The notes: generated by a model not told the origin, from the sequence alone. Shown: positions 1 to 13,000, numbered from the stretch's first letter. The stretch is 64,000 nucleotides of DNA from Phoronis australis (GCA_002633005.1 NMRA01000301.1:62001-126000), one strand, 5' to 3'. Numbers and translations: made by a program.

Positions 1-2135
1 TTGCTGTCTGCCGACTGTAGTTTAATTAATCTTTATCCTAGGAAAAACAAAACACCTAACATGGAGTTTGATAGGTTATCGAAAGTGGTTCTAAAAATGG
101 AGAAGAAAATATATCAGAGGCCAAACTACTCCCGGTCACCACTCCGGGGCCACAGCTTGGTTTGCTTGTAAGGAATTACCAGTGTATTTGTTGGGTTTGT
201 ACTCAACTAATTTTACCGAGAATTTGCTGATGGTATGGAACCGTACCACAAGAGTCTCGCTTGATAAACAACAATAAAAATAAAGATGAAGTAAAGAAAT
301 TTGGCTTGATTTTATTACTAAAACTATGGGCAGGCAGCCGGAAATTGCCAATGCGAACTCTTGCGACTATTCACACGGTCGCAAGCTCCATTACAGCATA
401 TTAGTCACTTGCGGGAGTTGGCATTCTAGGCTAGAGTTCTATGTTTAGAGGTTGTTGCAGCATCACAAGGGAATCTACTGTAATCGAGCATGTGCTACTG
501 TTAAGTTTGACGATGATGCTTTGAGTGAAGCAACCATGCAAAATTACGTGGATTTGGATTATTTTATTTGCCAAGCTGTCCAATTTCTCCATAAGTCATA
601 ACTCACTCGCGCAAAGTGGCTTGCACTCCTATATCTCGCAAAATAATGTAAAAGTTGCCGCATCACTCAAAGAATCTTCTACAAGCAACAATTTGCTTGA
701 TTTCTAACTAAGGAAGACCGAGGTGTCTAGGGTTGATTACAATGTTTGTTTATCAGCTCGAAGTTAGGTTCAAAATAAGACCAATTAGGACGTTAAATAT
801 CCGTGTCATTTTCGACCTTGACCTACGGTTCGTGAATTCTTCCTTATGCTGCACTATCAAGGGCAGGATGACGCCACGTGGAACTTTATAACCCCAAGCT
901 CAATGTCAGATCTCGCGCCCGACCCTCTCATAGCTTCGAATGCCACCTGCAATAAGTAGGCTTTTTGGAGAAGAGCCCAAAGTTAATACAACGTTTTCCA
1001 CTGTACTAGAAAGCCGCATTCTGCCGAGCTTAACTGTACCTTTACACAATCTACTTTCACAGATTGAAGTGATCAAGTCGCTGCTCATTGGCTTGGGCGA
1101 TTGTGTGTCGGATGAGATAATTACAGAAATAACTGACGGACCGAACGACTATCAAAGTCAAAAGAATAACAACAACGAAGGCAACCGAACAAAGTGACAG
1201 TTTTTAAAATTGAAAAGTTAAAATTGGCCGTCTTCGTATTCATCAACATGCAGCGCTCCGCACTGGCAAAAACCACCACACGAAAAAACTAGTGACGGTT
1301 TATGTGTATCTGTTATTTTCCCGGATTTGGAATCGTAGAAAGTGACTACTAAATAATAAATCCTGGCCTCAACTTAGTGCTCGAACGAGTAAGGTCGATA
1401 TTACTCTCCTATTTTTTCACCATTCCATTCGCAATTTCATAGTCAGAACGCTGGGCTTCAACCCGCTCGAATAATACGGGTATTTTCTAGCGTTTTTTGA
1501 CAAGTTACTGGACCCTGTTTACAATTAATCCAGCTGTGGTGTCTGCTACTGTGCACCTCATAGTACTCACTGTGTACAAAACATGACGTCACTCACTTAT
1601 GCACTTTCCCACTTGAGTTTCTAAGACAAAATGAGAAAGTTGTGTTACTATAGATACTCATCTGACTAGTACCGAAACACTTACTTGAATGCGTTCTTAC
1701 TCGAATGATGTCCTTTCGGTCCACGTATACACTGGCGGTCTTCCAGTGGTTCTCTTGCTCATCTTTTTTCGACCAAAGGGGTATCCCATGATTTCTTTTG
1801 AGTTTACGAGGCGAACTCTTAAGGACCCTATGTGGTAGGCCCAGGAAAGGCAGAATGGTTTTCCTGTTGCTGTGGCGGTGATGAATATAATAATAATTAT
1901 ATAAATAATAGCCAAAAATATCAATATGCGTCCAACCTCTGGGCCTATATAGCGCCTATAAGACAAGCGCTTTACATTTTATTTCTTTGTTTATGAGTTC
2001 CACCCCTTTAAGAAGTGATCATGCAACAGGACCGGAAGGGCTGTACAGGGGAGTGGGGGGCACATGCCCTCCAAAATTTGCAAAAAATTGTGAAATAGGC
2101 GAGGGACCGTGGGACAGTCGAGAAATGAAAGACAT
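1..2135. other. No gene recognised
   Basis: Only short open frames of about 60-90 codons occur on either strand. None shows a paired start, splice context or recognisable domain. The plus frame at 940-1197 and the minus frame at 1697-1966 are the longest, and both are within chance expectation for this composition. I see no structured repeat. Confidence 0.6.
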
Positions 2136-2292
2136 CGACGACATCAAGCTACGCCTTTAACTAGTTAGTGTACGGTGAGAAGAAGAGGATCCTGGTTTAA
2201 CTGTTACGAAGAAGGTGCGACGAGACGTCAGTCTTCATAGAAGCCTGACAACTATTGAGGCAGATAACATCACCGTAAGCACACACATCTAC
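2136..2292 (+). repeat. 157-bp direct repeat, left copy (LINE end)
   Basis: This segment recurs in the same orientation at 5858-6014 with about 80% identity by eye, starting at GACGACATCAAGC and including GCCTGACAACTATTGAGGCAGA. The two copies bracket the R2-group LINE. The likeliest reading is the 3' tail of a 5'-truncated upstream copy in head-to-tail tandem with the next one. A genuine terminal direct repeat is the alternative. Confidence 0.75.
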
Positions 2293-2486
2293 ATTTCAAG
2301 ACTTCAAGGAAAGGCTGGATGGCAACTGGGGAAGACCAGTGACGCTGGAGAGACAGGTGACCCCAGGAAAGACTGGATTGGGTCAGGAAGTGCCAGAACC
2401 CCACCCTGCAGCTCCGGTTATAGGAGCACCCATTCTCACGCTACGTCAAATCACAATGAACCATACCCCCAGAGTCTCCCGAGAGG

Positions 2487-3108
2487 GTGGATGGGAGACT
2501 CACAACGGCGGGTAACACGGAAATGACTTTGCAACGACCAAGGACTTTGAAACAGTTGACACTCACAGGAGGCGTTGTGGAAGGAGCAGTATGCAGTTGT
2601 GGAAAGGTGTGCGAGAACATCCGTGGTTACATGTCCATTGATCAAAATCGCGGTGTGGTGATCAGGAGAATCAATACCAATGCGAAAGAACCCCTGTGGT
2701 GAGACGTTAGAGGTACCCAGACAGGATGAACCCCACAGAGCTGGTGGTCTCCAAGCCTATGAGCCTTCAGATAACGACCCTGTGTTCCTGGGAGAGGACA
2801 CGTCAGGGCAAGGCAGACCTCCACCACGCCCAAGAAGGAAGAGAGTGAAATGGCCAAAGATGGCGGAAGAAGCAGCATGGAAGTCTTTTGATGGGGATTT
2901 GCACAACATCATGAAGACAACTTTGATGGGCAGCGTAGAGGAGAAGATTGAGTGTTTCACCACAATCATTTACGACGTGGCTTTAGAGTGGTTTGGTGCA
3001 CAGGAAGAGCGTACAAGAGCACCACGGCAGGAAGTTCCGAGAGGCAACAGACGCGAACGGCGCATCAAGGACATACGAGCTGAACTAAGATCACTCTGGA
3101 GGCTCTAA
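2487..3108 (+). pseudogene. LINE N-terminal zinc finger and linker
   Basis: A frame at 2487-2702 carries CSCGKVCENIRG, a C2H2-type finger in which the second half has lost its expected histidine (IDQ where IHQ is usual in such fingers). A shifted frame at 2680-3108 continues with a proline- and arginine-rich stretch (GQGRPPPRPRRKRVKWPK) and an acidic/helical segment (AWKSFDGDLHNIMKT). In this type of element the N-terminal fingers bind target DNA. The change of frame near 2690 is a disabling mutation. The family assignment rests on its position directly ahead of the reverse transcriptase. Confidence 0.7.
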
Positions 3109-3379
3109 GCAGAGCCCAGGAGCATGAGAAGGTCGAGCTGCAGTGGATTAGAGATGTCTTACAGTTTGAGCTCAGGCGCCTGCGGAATGCAGAGAGGTTA
3201 CGTCCAACCAAGAAACAAAGAGCTAAGCGAAGGTGTCAGTTTGTCAAGGACACCTGCAGATTTACAAAGACCTTACTGGGGGAAGAGAGATCAGACGAGT
3301 TGCAGTCAAGCAAGGAGAAGATAAAGTAACATCTTAACGCATCTCATGGAGACGGCAGACGAGATGTACCCCTCTCGGA

Positions 3380-4617
3380 GTGTCTTCGAGAGTGGAGGCT
3401 GTGAATAGGCCAGAGAGTGAACTAGATATAAAAGAACCTACGTGGAAGGAACTGCTGCAGGTGGTGAAGAAAGCTCGATCGGGTTCAGCCCTAGGTCCAA
3501 GTGGGATCCCGTACAAGGCCTACAAGAAGTGTCACTTGCTGCTAAGGAGGCTGTGGCTTATTCAAAGAACAGTATGGAGAAAGGGCAAGATATCAACTGG
3601 TTGGAAGGATGCAGAGGGGTGCTTTGTGCCCAAGAAGAAGGATTATGCTGTGATTGACCATTTTAGAACAATATCACTGCTGAGTGTAGAAGGCAATATG
3701 TCGTTTAGGATCCTTGCTAGGAGGATGACCTCCTATCTCTTAGATAACAAATATATAGACACAGCGGTCAAGAAGGGAAGAATTTCTGGTTTCTCAGGCT
3801 GTGTTGAAAATACGAGTGTCTTGAGCCAGCTGATTAGGGTGGCCAAGTCGAAGAGGAAAGCCTTGACGTATGTGTGGCTGGACTAAGCCAATGCCTATGT
3901 TTCCATACCCCACCAGCTGATCAACATAGCTTTAGAGTACTATCACCTTTCGGAGTATACCAGTCGCATTTTAACAGATTTATTTTCGAGGAATCCAGTT
4001 TAGTTTTACTGCAGGTGACATCACCACAGACTGGATCAAGCTGGAAAGAGGAATAATACCTGGATGTACCATCTCTCCTATTCATAATGGGGATGATTTT
4101 TCTGATCGAGCCCGTGAAAGGGAATGTAGGTGTCCGAGGCTACAGTCCGGTATTGTGTTGCCTGTAACTAGAGCATTTATGGACGACTTTAAATAACTAC
4201 GGTGACGCATGTACAAGCTCGGTAGGTTTTGGCAGCACAAGATGACGTTACAGCGTGGGCTCGTATGAAGTTTAAACCCAGGAAGTCAACACTTCTGATG
4301 ATGAGAGGTGGGAAACTGGTCAACAGATTTACCTTCAAGGCGAAGAAATTCCATAAATTATTAACAACCCCATCAAGTGCCTAGGCAAATGGCACGATGA
4401 TCTCCTGTGCGACAGGAACAACATCAAGCAGATGGAGACCCAGGTGACAGAGTGGTTGAGGAGAATAGAGAAAAGCGGTCTTCCTAGCAAGTACAAGGCG
4501 TGGATTTACCACCACGGGCAGTTACCTTGTGCAACTAGGTGTCTTATGCTGTATGGCATCCCGATATCTGCAGTAGAATGCCTTGAGAGAACTGTAAGTA
4601 AGTGGCTGAGGAAGTGA
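3380..4617 (+). pseudogene. LINE reverse transcriptase, frameshifted
   Basis: The first part (frame 3380-3886) shows GSALGPSGIPYKAYKKC, then AEGCFVPKKKD, HFRTISLLSVEGN and GRISGFSGCVENTSVLSQL, which match reverse transcriptase motifs up to the VWLD segment. A stop follows directly at 3884-3886. The catalytic FMDD box is still readable at 4176-4187 in another frame and is followed by stops within a few codons. A later frame (4432-4617) reads EWLRRIEKSGLPSKYKAW and YGIPISAVECLERTVSKWLR, the thumb/connection region. At least three frame changes separate these pieces. Confidence 0.82.
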
Positions 4618-4745
4618 TTAGGAATCCCACAAAGCTTGGTTGGTCTTTATAGCGGAACGGCACAGCTTCGGCTGCCTCTAGCGTCAATCAAGGAGGAGTT
4701 TAATGTTGGAAAGTTCTCACTCCAAAGGCGAGGAATGCATGTGTC

Positions 4746-5600
4746 ATGACGAGATCAGGGAGACGGTGGTCAGCAGACAAATCTGTGAGTCAGGCGGCGA
4801 GTTTTTTACAGATCAGAGATATAATTAGTATCACCTACGTCGGACGTCAGGTGTTGGGGACATCCCAGTTCCAACAGTGGGAGAAGGCGAGTGAGAGGCA
4901 GCGAAGGGAGATGGTCCAAGAGGAGGTGAGAGCAGCAGAGGAAGAAGCCCGTAAAGCCAAGGCAGTTCAACTGAGCCAGCAGGGAGCATGGACCAGGTGT
5001 AATCTTTCAGAGAGCAAGATATCGTGGGAAAACGTGTGGAGGAGGGAGCCTATGCGTGTTAAGTTTTTACTCCACTCGGCTAACGACGTGTCACCATCGC
5101 CTGAAAACATTCTTCGCTGGGGCCTAGTGGATGACCCAGCCTTCCAGTGTGTAGGAAGAGGTACATTGTCCCACATCTTATCAGGGCGCAGGATGGCACT
5201 TCAGCAGGGCCGATACAGATGGCGTCACTATCAAGTATTGAAGACCTTTTCAGACATCATAGATGGCAACTCAGCCTAGGGCGAGCAGCCAGCACATACA
5301 ATTCTTCAGAGCAAGTGAGATGCGGAAGAAGTCACGTCAGCAGTCTTGTATCCTGGATGGAGTAAGCTGTGAAATGCGACTAGATCAGGGAAAGAAGCTT
5401 GTGTTCGCAAGTTTTGTGGAAACATTACTGCCACCTGACATCATCCTGTTGTCGGATATTCATCAATGTATAGTGATTATAGAGCTTACGGTGCCTTGGG
5501 AGGAAGTACGCAAAGAGGCCCAAGAGAGTTATCTAAGTATAGCGAGCTGGCGGAGACATGCAGAGCTCGAGGCTGGCGGACTTGGTTATTTCATGTAGAG
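4746..5600 (+). pseudogene. LINE C-terminal zinc knuckle and restriction-like endonuclease
   Basis: Frame 4746-5279 contains QQWEKASERQRREMVQEEVR, then GRGTLSHILSGRR followed by QGRYRWRHYQVLK. This is the usual position of a CCHC knuckle, but two expected cysteines are not in frame. The overlapping frame 5263-5598 contains LPPDIILLSDIHQCIVIIEL followed by TVPWEE, which fits the PD-(D/E)xK nuclease core of R2-type elements that nicks the target. The two frames overlap by 17 nt through a frameshift near 5270, and the second ends early at 5598. Confidence 0.78.
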
Positions 5601-5857
5601 GTGGGATATAGAGGATTCCCTGCAAAATCTGTATGATGGTTGCTGGAAAAGCTCGGTGTGCGAAGGGTAAGGAAGAAAGCTGCAGTGAGAGGACTGGGCG
5701 AGAGAGCTGAGAGGACATCTTGTTGGTTGTGATACCGTCGGAATGAAGGAAGTTGGAGGCCTCAGTGATGCACAGTGGGTTGGCCGCCACTGTGGACCCA
5801 GCAGTGGAGACCGTCATTGTTTAGGGTCGAAACGAGTCAAGGAATCTGGATGCCATA

Positions 5858-6014
5858 TGACGACATCAAGCCACGCCTTCAGCTAATTAGTGCACGGCGG
5901 GAAGAAGAGGATCCTGGTTTACCTGTTGCGAAGAATGGGCGACGAGACGTCAGAATGCATAGAAGCCTGACAACTATTGAGGCAGAGAGCATCACTGTCA
6001 GTACACGGATCTAT
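5858..6014 (+). repeat. 157-bp direct repeat, right copy (LINE 3' end)
   Basis: This is the same-orientation partner of 2136-2292. It lies after the endonuclease region and so probably represents the element's 3' end, although a frame (MPYDDIKPRLQLISARREEE) runs into it. Both copies keep the RRDV.xHRSLTTIEA reading, which suggests the segment was once translated at the C-terminus. Confidence 0.75.
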
Positions 6015-6129
6015 CGGCAATTTCACAGTATGGGTGTAATAAGCATTTCCCATATTGGCGTATGGTTTGCTGCTGGGAATATATATAATTCATTCTGGGT
6101 ACTTGTGAACTTTAGGTTACTAAGATCAA

Positions 6130-9100
6130 TGATTCCACCCTAAAAATTGCAGCTGCCACGTGTTATTGAACAAGAAGTACCTCCACGATAGATAAAAGCA
6201 TCATTTAATCTTTCATTTCACAATGTCAATTGTTGGTGGTGTAGCTCATGCTGTTCTGTGTTTTCACTGTCATTGGTTAAACCGGTAGTAAGTCTTGATA
6301 TAGGTCACTCACCTTTATGAAATCGAGGTTGTCTTATTCCTTAGGCAACTCGGAAGTAAAATTTCGGATAAATGGAAACTCTTTATTTCTTCAGACCACG
6401 CTCGCTAAAGACCTCGGCTTGATCTAAAAGTACACTGTATAGCGCACTATCAGTGCTTTGAAAAAAAAACAAGATTCTAACATTTTGCGACTAAGAAACA
6501 ATTGCAATCTAAGTTCACCACGTAATGGTTTATGTTTTTGACAGCAAAGCTGGGCTTAATACCACTTTTAATCGATTCAACTGATGGACGAACTTGTCTG
6601 GCTTTGTAGTTAGTTTTCAAACTCCTCTCTTGCTTTGAGTTTCGATGTATTTAATATCTGCAGGGTTCGTGCAGCACTTTCCCAGCCAATGCAGGTTCAA
6701 ACCGTACTTGACCATTCTGCTACAGGGCTCGTATTTCATAACTATATTTCTGTTTGTTCATTCCTTAGAGTGTTCAGTGCTCTAACTTCATTGAAGCACA
6801 AATTCTGCTATGCATTTGTATTTGTATGTCTATGATATATGTATCTACATCTCAGTGTGATGTGTTATATGCAGTGCCTAGACCATCGCTAATGGGCTGG
6901 TAATGTATAATCATGTTACACTTGACCATGTGAAAACAAATGTTTTGTTTCATTTCGCATTGAAATATTGTTTGTTCTAGGAGGGTGTCAATAGATCAGA
7001 CACTGTGTGTGAGTTTCTTAAAGTGAGCAGCTCAATTGGCATCCTGATGATTTGCAAGTTACAGGCGAGCAAAATACAAACTTATATAAAATGTACTTGG
7101 TTAAATAATTATTTTTTTCGTAGTTGAACTAAAGCACATGCTTCGTGCAATAAATTTTATGAAAACTATTTCAAATATAATGTTCAAATTTTGTGAGCGA
7201 GATTTCATTAACAATGTTCATTCTATTCAAGTGAGCTTTGGAGAAAATTTATTATTCGGCGAGTAGCACGGTTTAGGCTGTTGTGCGCACCATCACCCAA
7301 TTCCGAATATTCTCGGCAAACTATACACTAAAGAGGAGCCACATTAGGTTATTATCTTAACCAATCTGCTTTCATACCAAGTATATATATTATAAAAAAT
7401 GATCGCATGACGTATTAGCAGAAGCCGGAAGTATAATCAGCCGGCCAAAACTTGAAAGGCCTTCTAAATAAAGTTTTTAAGGCTGTCGTGTTAGAAGAAA
7501 ACAATATGTGCCACAATCACCATAAACGTTGAGTGATCACTGCTTGAAGGGATAGCCAAGCTCAAAATTTAGATTTAAAATAGTTATTGACATACAAGTT
7601 GGGATGATAGTTTTTAAGTTTGTTTCAAGATAATGACATAACTAAATAGATCGTTGAGTAAGCATTAGTTATTGCTAGTTTGCAATATAGCTATACTATA
7701 GCTATATGAAAATTAGCGCCACCGTGGAGCATATTTTAAGAACGGCTTTGATAAACGAAGAGCACACTCGATAATGCAACGACCCAGAATAAGTATATGT
7801 TTATAAGCTTGCAATCGACTTTAATGCCACAGTATTTCTTCGGATGTAAGACCAGTCGATAGCTGTTTTGAGTTTTCTGCCAATGAGCCACGATATGTAC
7901 TCTCCCATTTATTGAATTATTGCATAGGTTAAATTAGATTGAATAGGTCGAAAAAACTTCTTTCTAAGGAAAATCAAAGTTGGATGGCCTTCATTTTTAA
8001 TGTAAGCGTTACAGATGGGGTTTCATGAAATGCACTGGCGCGTTTGAAGTTATTCAATCTTATGTGTATGACAGACAACATAGCTTAACTCAGCAGAACT
8101 ATTCGATGGGCTTGCTGTTCTTACAAAATTTTCCATTTCAATCCAGTACGTTGGAGAAACGTATTCTGCTTACAATAGATTCATATGTAACCTTTCCTTA
8201 ACCTGAAAGTGAAATTATTCCCAATAACAACACAATCAACAATTCCCGACAAACAAAGCACTAAAATCAAATAACAATATTCGTATGAATATTATCAATT
8301 TAACAATTTTTATACCTGTTTGAGAACCATGGGAGTGGGGTTTCTAAATAGCAGTAGGCATTATGAAATTTTGAAAAATTGAAAAGGACTTTTTATTCCC
8401 AATTGTTCGACAATCTTATCTGAACATTAAAAAATTTGAACCTGAGCTATAGTACTATCTGTACATGTTTTAAAAATGTCTATTTCCCTACTAGCTAAAA
8501 TGTATATGCCAAGAAATTTTGTTACAGAAAACTTTGTTTGCAACAAATTACGATCGTCTCTCTGTACAAAACTCTTGGAAAGAATGCATTTTACGTCAAG
8601 TTCGCCTAAAATGAACAGGGTGCTTCTACGCACACAAAAATGTGAGCAACATAGTAATAACCATCGGCCTTGCAATGAAAGCTTGTAATGAATAGGCGTT
8701 TCCGCTGTCATGGTAACTCGTTCTCGGATTTGTGAAGTTATGCTTCAACTACTTGTTGTTATGACTCACATGTCATAACGCCAATCAGAAATACTGTACT
8801 TGATGTATTGATTCCACTTGGTTGTATGTGTTTTATGCAGCTTTTATGTTGTTGAATGTTATTTGCAGTAATTACCACAGCAACTTTTTTGATTTTTCAA
8901 AATAGTGCTGCTTGACCTGATGTACCAGTGCTTGGTAACAGTTATCAAATTATGTAAATCTATGCTTTAGACATACGCAGCTATTTCCGTCTTTGTGTTG
9001 CTGTCTTCACAAACTTGTTTGGATCTTTAAAAGTGTCCTACTGGTCATGCTATATATTTGTTAGGAAACCAGTGTTTGGTATAGGCCGATTATAACCTTT

Positions 9101-9590
9101 AGAAATTCGCTGGTATCTGACTCTGCAATTTCCTATAACGTTGTAATTCCAAAATACCTGGTTACGAAGTCAACTGCCTTAACTTTTACTGACCGTGGTA
9201 ACGTCGCATAGTTCAGCTTGGCAATCCCAGTCTGTATCAAGGGAGGGTCACTTTGTATACTTGAACAAGGTTGCCTGTTTCTAGCATGACTTTGCCCTCA
9301 GTATTAACATTGCTGATATTGGCTAGCTGGCTATACAGGTATGGCAACCACTAATAGCCCAATTCAGCAATGCCACTCTGCTGAGATATAGGTACAATCT
9401 TTCTTACAATCTCAATGTGAACACGTTGGTCACTGAGCTGATTATTATCAAAAAGGCAGCTGTCTACACTCTACTAGGCCTACAGCTGGATCGGGTAGTG
9501 GTGAAACCACCTGAAACAGTAGTGTTACCCCAGTCCGTTGCGAACAATCGCTTTTTTGTAGTTCATGGAAACTGACACAGAACTGTTGCT
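6130..9590. other. No gene recognised
   Basis: This is AT-rich sequence with only short open frames, the longest being 94 codons at 8427-8711 on the minus strand. I found no splice-bounded exon with protein-like composition, no RNA gene and no clear repeat. Confidence 0.5.
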
Positions 9591-9596
9591 AACTCT

Positions 9597-9730
9597 ATCG
9601 ATAGACTAACTCTACCGATAGACTAATTAACTCTATCGATAGACTTACTATCTCTATCAATAGACTTAATAAGGCTATGGATAAACTTTCTATCTGTATC
9701 GATATACTTACTATCTCTATCGATAGACTT
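9597..9730. repeat. CTATCGATAG minisatellite
   Basis: Six degenerate units of roughly 20-26 bp carry the palindromic core CTATCGATAGACT, with variants CTACCGATAG, CTATCAATAG and CTATGGATAA. On the minus strand it translates as repeating SLSIE[IL]x heptads, which I read as a by-product of the repeat and not as a protein. Confidence 0.85.
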
Positions 9731-9834
9731 CGGCCCCGCCCATGCTTAACTACCGAACTGCATATTTCAAGATATTTTGGCAAGTAGAAAATAGGGATTG
9801 TCACAATTCGGATACATTTTACTTTGTGCACAGT

Positions 9835-10512
9835 CCATGAATTGTGAGGATATCTGTGTTAGAAAACAAATAAAAGGCAACCTCGTGCGGTCGCGCAAAC
9901 AAAATATTTTTCTTTTAGCGACAAAATAGCAAGACTACGGTTGTAAGATAGTAATAGTTTTGTTCTTACAAAATCCCACCCCAGTCTTTACAAACAAGCG
10001 GTCGAAAATTCTTTGTCATCATTATTTAATGTTATAATATTAATATGACGTTTTTTTCGGGCGAATGTCGGAGTTACAATCATAGTTTAACTGGGGTAAA
10101 CGCACACTCTGCCCATCCCCATGCGTAGGTAGGTCAACGCTGATGTAAAGGCGGTTGATCCGTGAATGGCAGTGTATCCACAGGTGTTGGTATATTCACA
10201 CAGAGAGAATATCTTCTACTGTGCGTGCAGTGTGTCCCCTGCAGGCCTTTGAGGACGGCGCCCGAAAAGGCCTCAGACCAAGAGGACATCGTACATCTAA
10301 GTATTGGTCCGAAATCTGTAGAATTTGTCTCTTTACCTTGGACAAGTCATACCCGACGGACACGGACAGCCGACTTCATGAGGGTGGTTTAAAGTTAAAC
10401 CTGCTTTATATTGGACTTAGGCCAGGTATTAAGATAAGCTGCATTTCATAAAGGTGGTTTAAATGAGCATGCCACCCAAGAAACAACCTAATTTGTATCA
10501 ATTTAGATTGAG
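9835..10512. other. No gene recognised
   Basis: Two overlapping plus-strand frames at 10155-10451 (98 and 76 codons) are open in a locally GC-richer stretch. They lack a recognisable domain and cannot be supported as a gene. Confidence 0.45.
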
Positions 10513-12140
10513 TAGTTCTACTCCATAACGACGCGTACGGTTGGGTTACCTGACACCTGACGGCAGACGGAGGTGTTAAAATTATCCAATGACGTCATCG
10601 GTTTCACACGCAGTCTGTTCAGTAGTTCACAACACGGGTTACTGGTGTCAGCTTATCGCTCGAAGTCATCGTTTAACACCAATAAATCATCAAACTTCGA
10701 TGTAAAACCCTTGAAAATACACAGAGTTTTTATAAAAAACGTGTTGTTTTATTTCGCTCTTACGGATTTATTGGTATTTGGACACACCGTAGCCTAGAAA
10801 GTTCGGCAGGCCAATAAGGTCCGTAGCAGGAGTTTGGGGTCAGTCCGAAGATAATTTCGAAGTATATTCCGTGAGATACAGAGAGGAGAACCTAGATCTG
10901 TGTTCTTTAGAATTGAGATTTTTTGAGTTCTAAACACAAAACGCTTGTTACAGTGGGTCGGAGCCCGATCAGGCCCGTCGCAACCGGCCGGAGTTGACTC
11001 CGCCGTTATCCCGGCCAGTGGCTCGAAAACTGATCAGACATCACGAACATAAACCAGCCAAAGTTCAGTGGAAACTAAATTTCAGTCAAGAAAATATTAT
11101 ACTAGTGAGCCAAAGTAATGTGCACGTGATTATGTTGGTGAATTAGCCACGAAACTGCAAATCTACTTACTCGTCGGGGCCGCGAATTCAGGTTCCGCTT
11201 TGGCCACAGCACCGTCAAGGCAGAAGTTGTACATTGACAATAATTATTTGAGTAATGTAAATGTAAATAAAGATTCCCCTAACACCTGGCCGTGGGATGG
11301 ACATCGAGTTGTTTCACAACAGTTTCTGCCAGCCAACACTAAATTAGCATGGCATGAGCTCAAACGGCCTCGGTGTCCTGTCAATTAGTTTTGTTGCACC
11401 TAAAGCCGGTAACGCGGTGATTTATTCATTGCTGGCTTCTCAAATCATTTGCACTCAAGAACACTCCAAAGGCATTACAAATTACATCTAATGAGACAGA
11501 CTTTGCTTCAGTTTTATATTGGTTAGGGTGAGAATAATTCATTTTGGAACAGAACGCTCAGTAATAAACGCCAACACGGCAACTTGCAATCCCGACTTAG
11601 GACGAGCTAGAGCTCATCAGTCCCGACTTCGCCGGTGGATCGTTAAGTTTTGCAGGCAATCAATTCGAACACGAATACAGTGATGAAGAAATACTAGAGA
11701 GGCGCCGTGAACAAGCCCAAACAACGGAACATATGGAGTTATATGGTAAGCCACCATTCGTCAGGCACTGTCGACGTCTGCAGGCCAAAGACACGGAGAT
11801 ATTTCACGGCCTCACACTTGCTATTTACAGCGTACACTCAAATCTTTACTACCATGAGCCACTTCCTAAGCATTTAGGACTCTCAAGGAAGTAAAAAAGA
11901 CGACACACCCGCTTTCCTCGCAGCTGCTTAGTTCGGACAAGCGGGAACGATGCACCGCAACATAGCGGCATTCACTCTGCATATGAACCACTGACGTCGC
12001 TAGCGTCGTTTCTCACCTTCTTCACAGGCTAACGCGACATCTCTTGGCAAGGTAAGGACGACCGTATGCGAGGCGATGTGGGTATAGATCGATTAAGACG
12101 GCAAAAAAGACTAATTCAATCGGGTGACATTCTCCTTTAA
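10513..12140 (+). repeat. 1.6-kb dispersed repeat, copy 1
   Basis: This stretch matches the reverse complement of 23075-24690 over its full length at roughly 85-90% identity by eye. The homology begins near TTCTACTCCATAACGACG and ends near CGGGTGACATTCTCCTT. It contains a decayed coding exon (11619-11745). I found no terminal inverted repeat or target duplication at its edges. It could be a segment of a larger transposon, or a gene fragment spread by one. Confidence 0.85.
11619..11745 (+). pseudogene. Decayed first exon shared by both 1.6-kb repeats
   Basis: This reads NQFEHEYSDEEILERRREQA and continues to a GTAAGC donor at 11746. The copy at 23449-23578 has the same frame with conservative changes (YQFEQEYSDEELLERRREQA) and an ATG. 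Here a 4-bp deletion around 11616-11620 has removed that ATG. The acidic/arginine-rich head followed directly by an intron resembles the N-terminus of multicopy invertebrate proteins with a P2X7-C-terminal-like domain, but that domain is not seen, so the family is only a suggestion. Confidence 0.5.
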
Positions 12141-13000
12141 CGTTTAGACCAGTGGTCTACTAAAACCTGGTTTAACTCAAGTTTAGACCTGGTCTAAGTC
12201 AGTTTTCATTTCACCAACGAGGTCCATATTCTTTAGACCTGTATTAGGATCTTGAACCAGGTTTAACTCAACACTTGGTCAGACCCAGGTTTAATACTGT
12301 TAAGTATGTCAGGCTTGCACGTTATAGGCGAATGATGCTGCGGTGTGCATTTACCACGTATTTTTAGAGCGAGAATGGACTATTTTCAATGTTCAGTTTT
12401 ACAACGACACAAGGTTAAACCTAGGGGGGCTGGTCCAGGATTTTTAAAGGGGGGGTCGGATCAAAGATTTTTCAAAGAGGGGACCAAGTCAAAAATTTGA
12501 AAATTATAGATTTCATATCACTTAAATCAAGGGGAAAGGGAGATCCGGACCCTCTTGGATCCGCTTATTCGGAGGCCAGTACGTGTTGCAGGGTGTCGTT
12601 CGGATTCCTCAGAATACGACTGATTAACAAGGTGTCATCGTCGTAAGCGCTACGGGTTTGACTGAAGACGGCATTTCTGATTCTTCTGACTGAGTTTCAC
12701 CTCCATTGGTCAACTTTTTCCATCTGTTCCCAATTTAATGTTGCCCACCTTCGGCCGCAAAATATAAACACTAAAATGACAGACATAACTTTGGGCATTT
12801 ATTATATAGCAGCTAATCGTGAACATGTAATTTAACGTGTGTACGTGTGTTGGGTACAGACATTACGTCTTTCTTCATGAGAAAAGTTTTCAGACCTTTT
12901 TCGCAAATTTCAGCACTGAGTCTACTAATGTGTGCCATTGTATACCATTTTTAAGTCTTAAACCTGGTTTTGTTAAACCACTTTTATGAAATCGGCTGTG
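12141..13000. repeat. Foldback, MITE-like repeat with AACCTGGTTTA ends
   Basis: Degenerate palindromic blocks built on AAACCTGGTTTAA and TTTAGACCTGG cluster at 12145-12300. An inverted partner (AAACCTGGTTTTGTTAAACC, then CTTTTATGAAATC) lies at 12958-12990. This suggests an 850-bp non-autonomous element. The interior holds a GGATCCGC-ended block at 12425-12565 resembling the end of the MITE at 19097. No target duplication was found. Confidence 0.4.

Larger units (their letters stand above)
2293..6014 (+). mobile_element. Decayed R2-group (REL endonuclease) non-LTR retrotransposon
   Basis: In order, plus-strand coding fragments give an N-terminal zinc finger, a basic linker, a reverse transcriptase, a helical connection region and a restriction-like endonuclease. 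That is the architecture of the R2 superclade of LINEs (R2, NeSL, R4, Hero), which reverse-transcribe RNA at a nicked target. The reading frame changes several times and carries in-frame stops, for example after the plus frame ending at 3886 and just after the FMDD box, so the copy is dead. The unit is about 3.7 kb, close to full length for such elements. It ends without a poly(A) tail. I cannot place it in a named family without a search. Confidence 0.85.

Noticed and set aside
9595-9831. Minus frame with SLSIEIV-type heptad repeats
   Set aside because: It is the translation of the CTATCGATAG minisatellite.
10155-10451. Two overlapping plus frames of 98 and 76 codons
   Set aside because: Both frames are open at once in GC-richer sequence and neither shows a domain.
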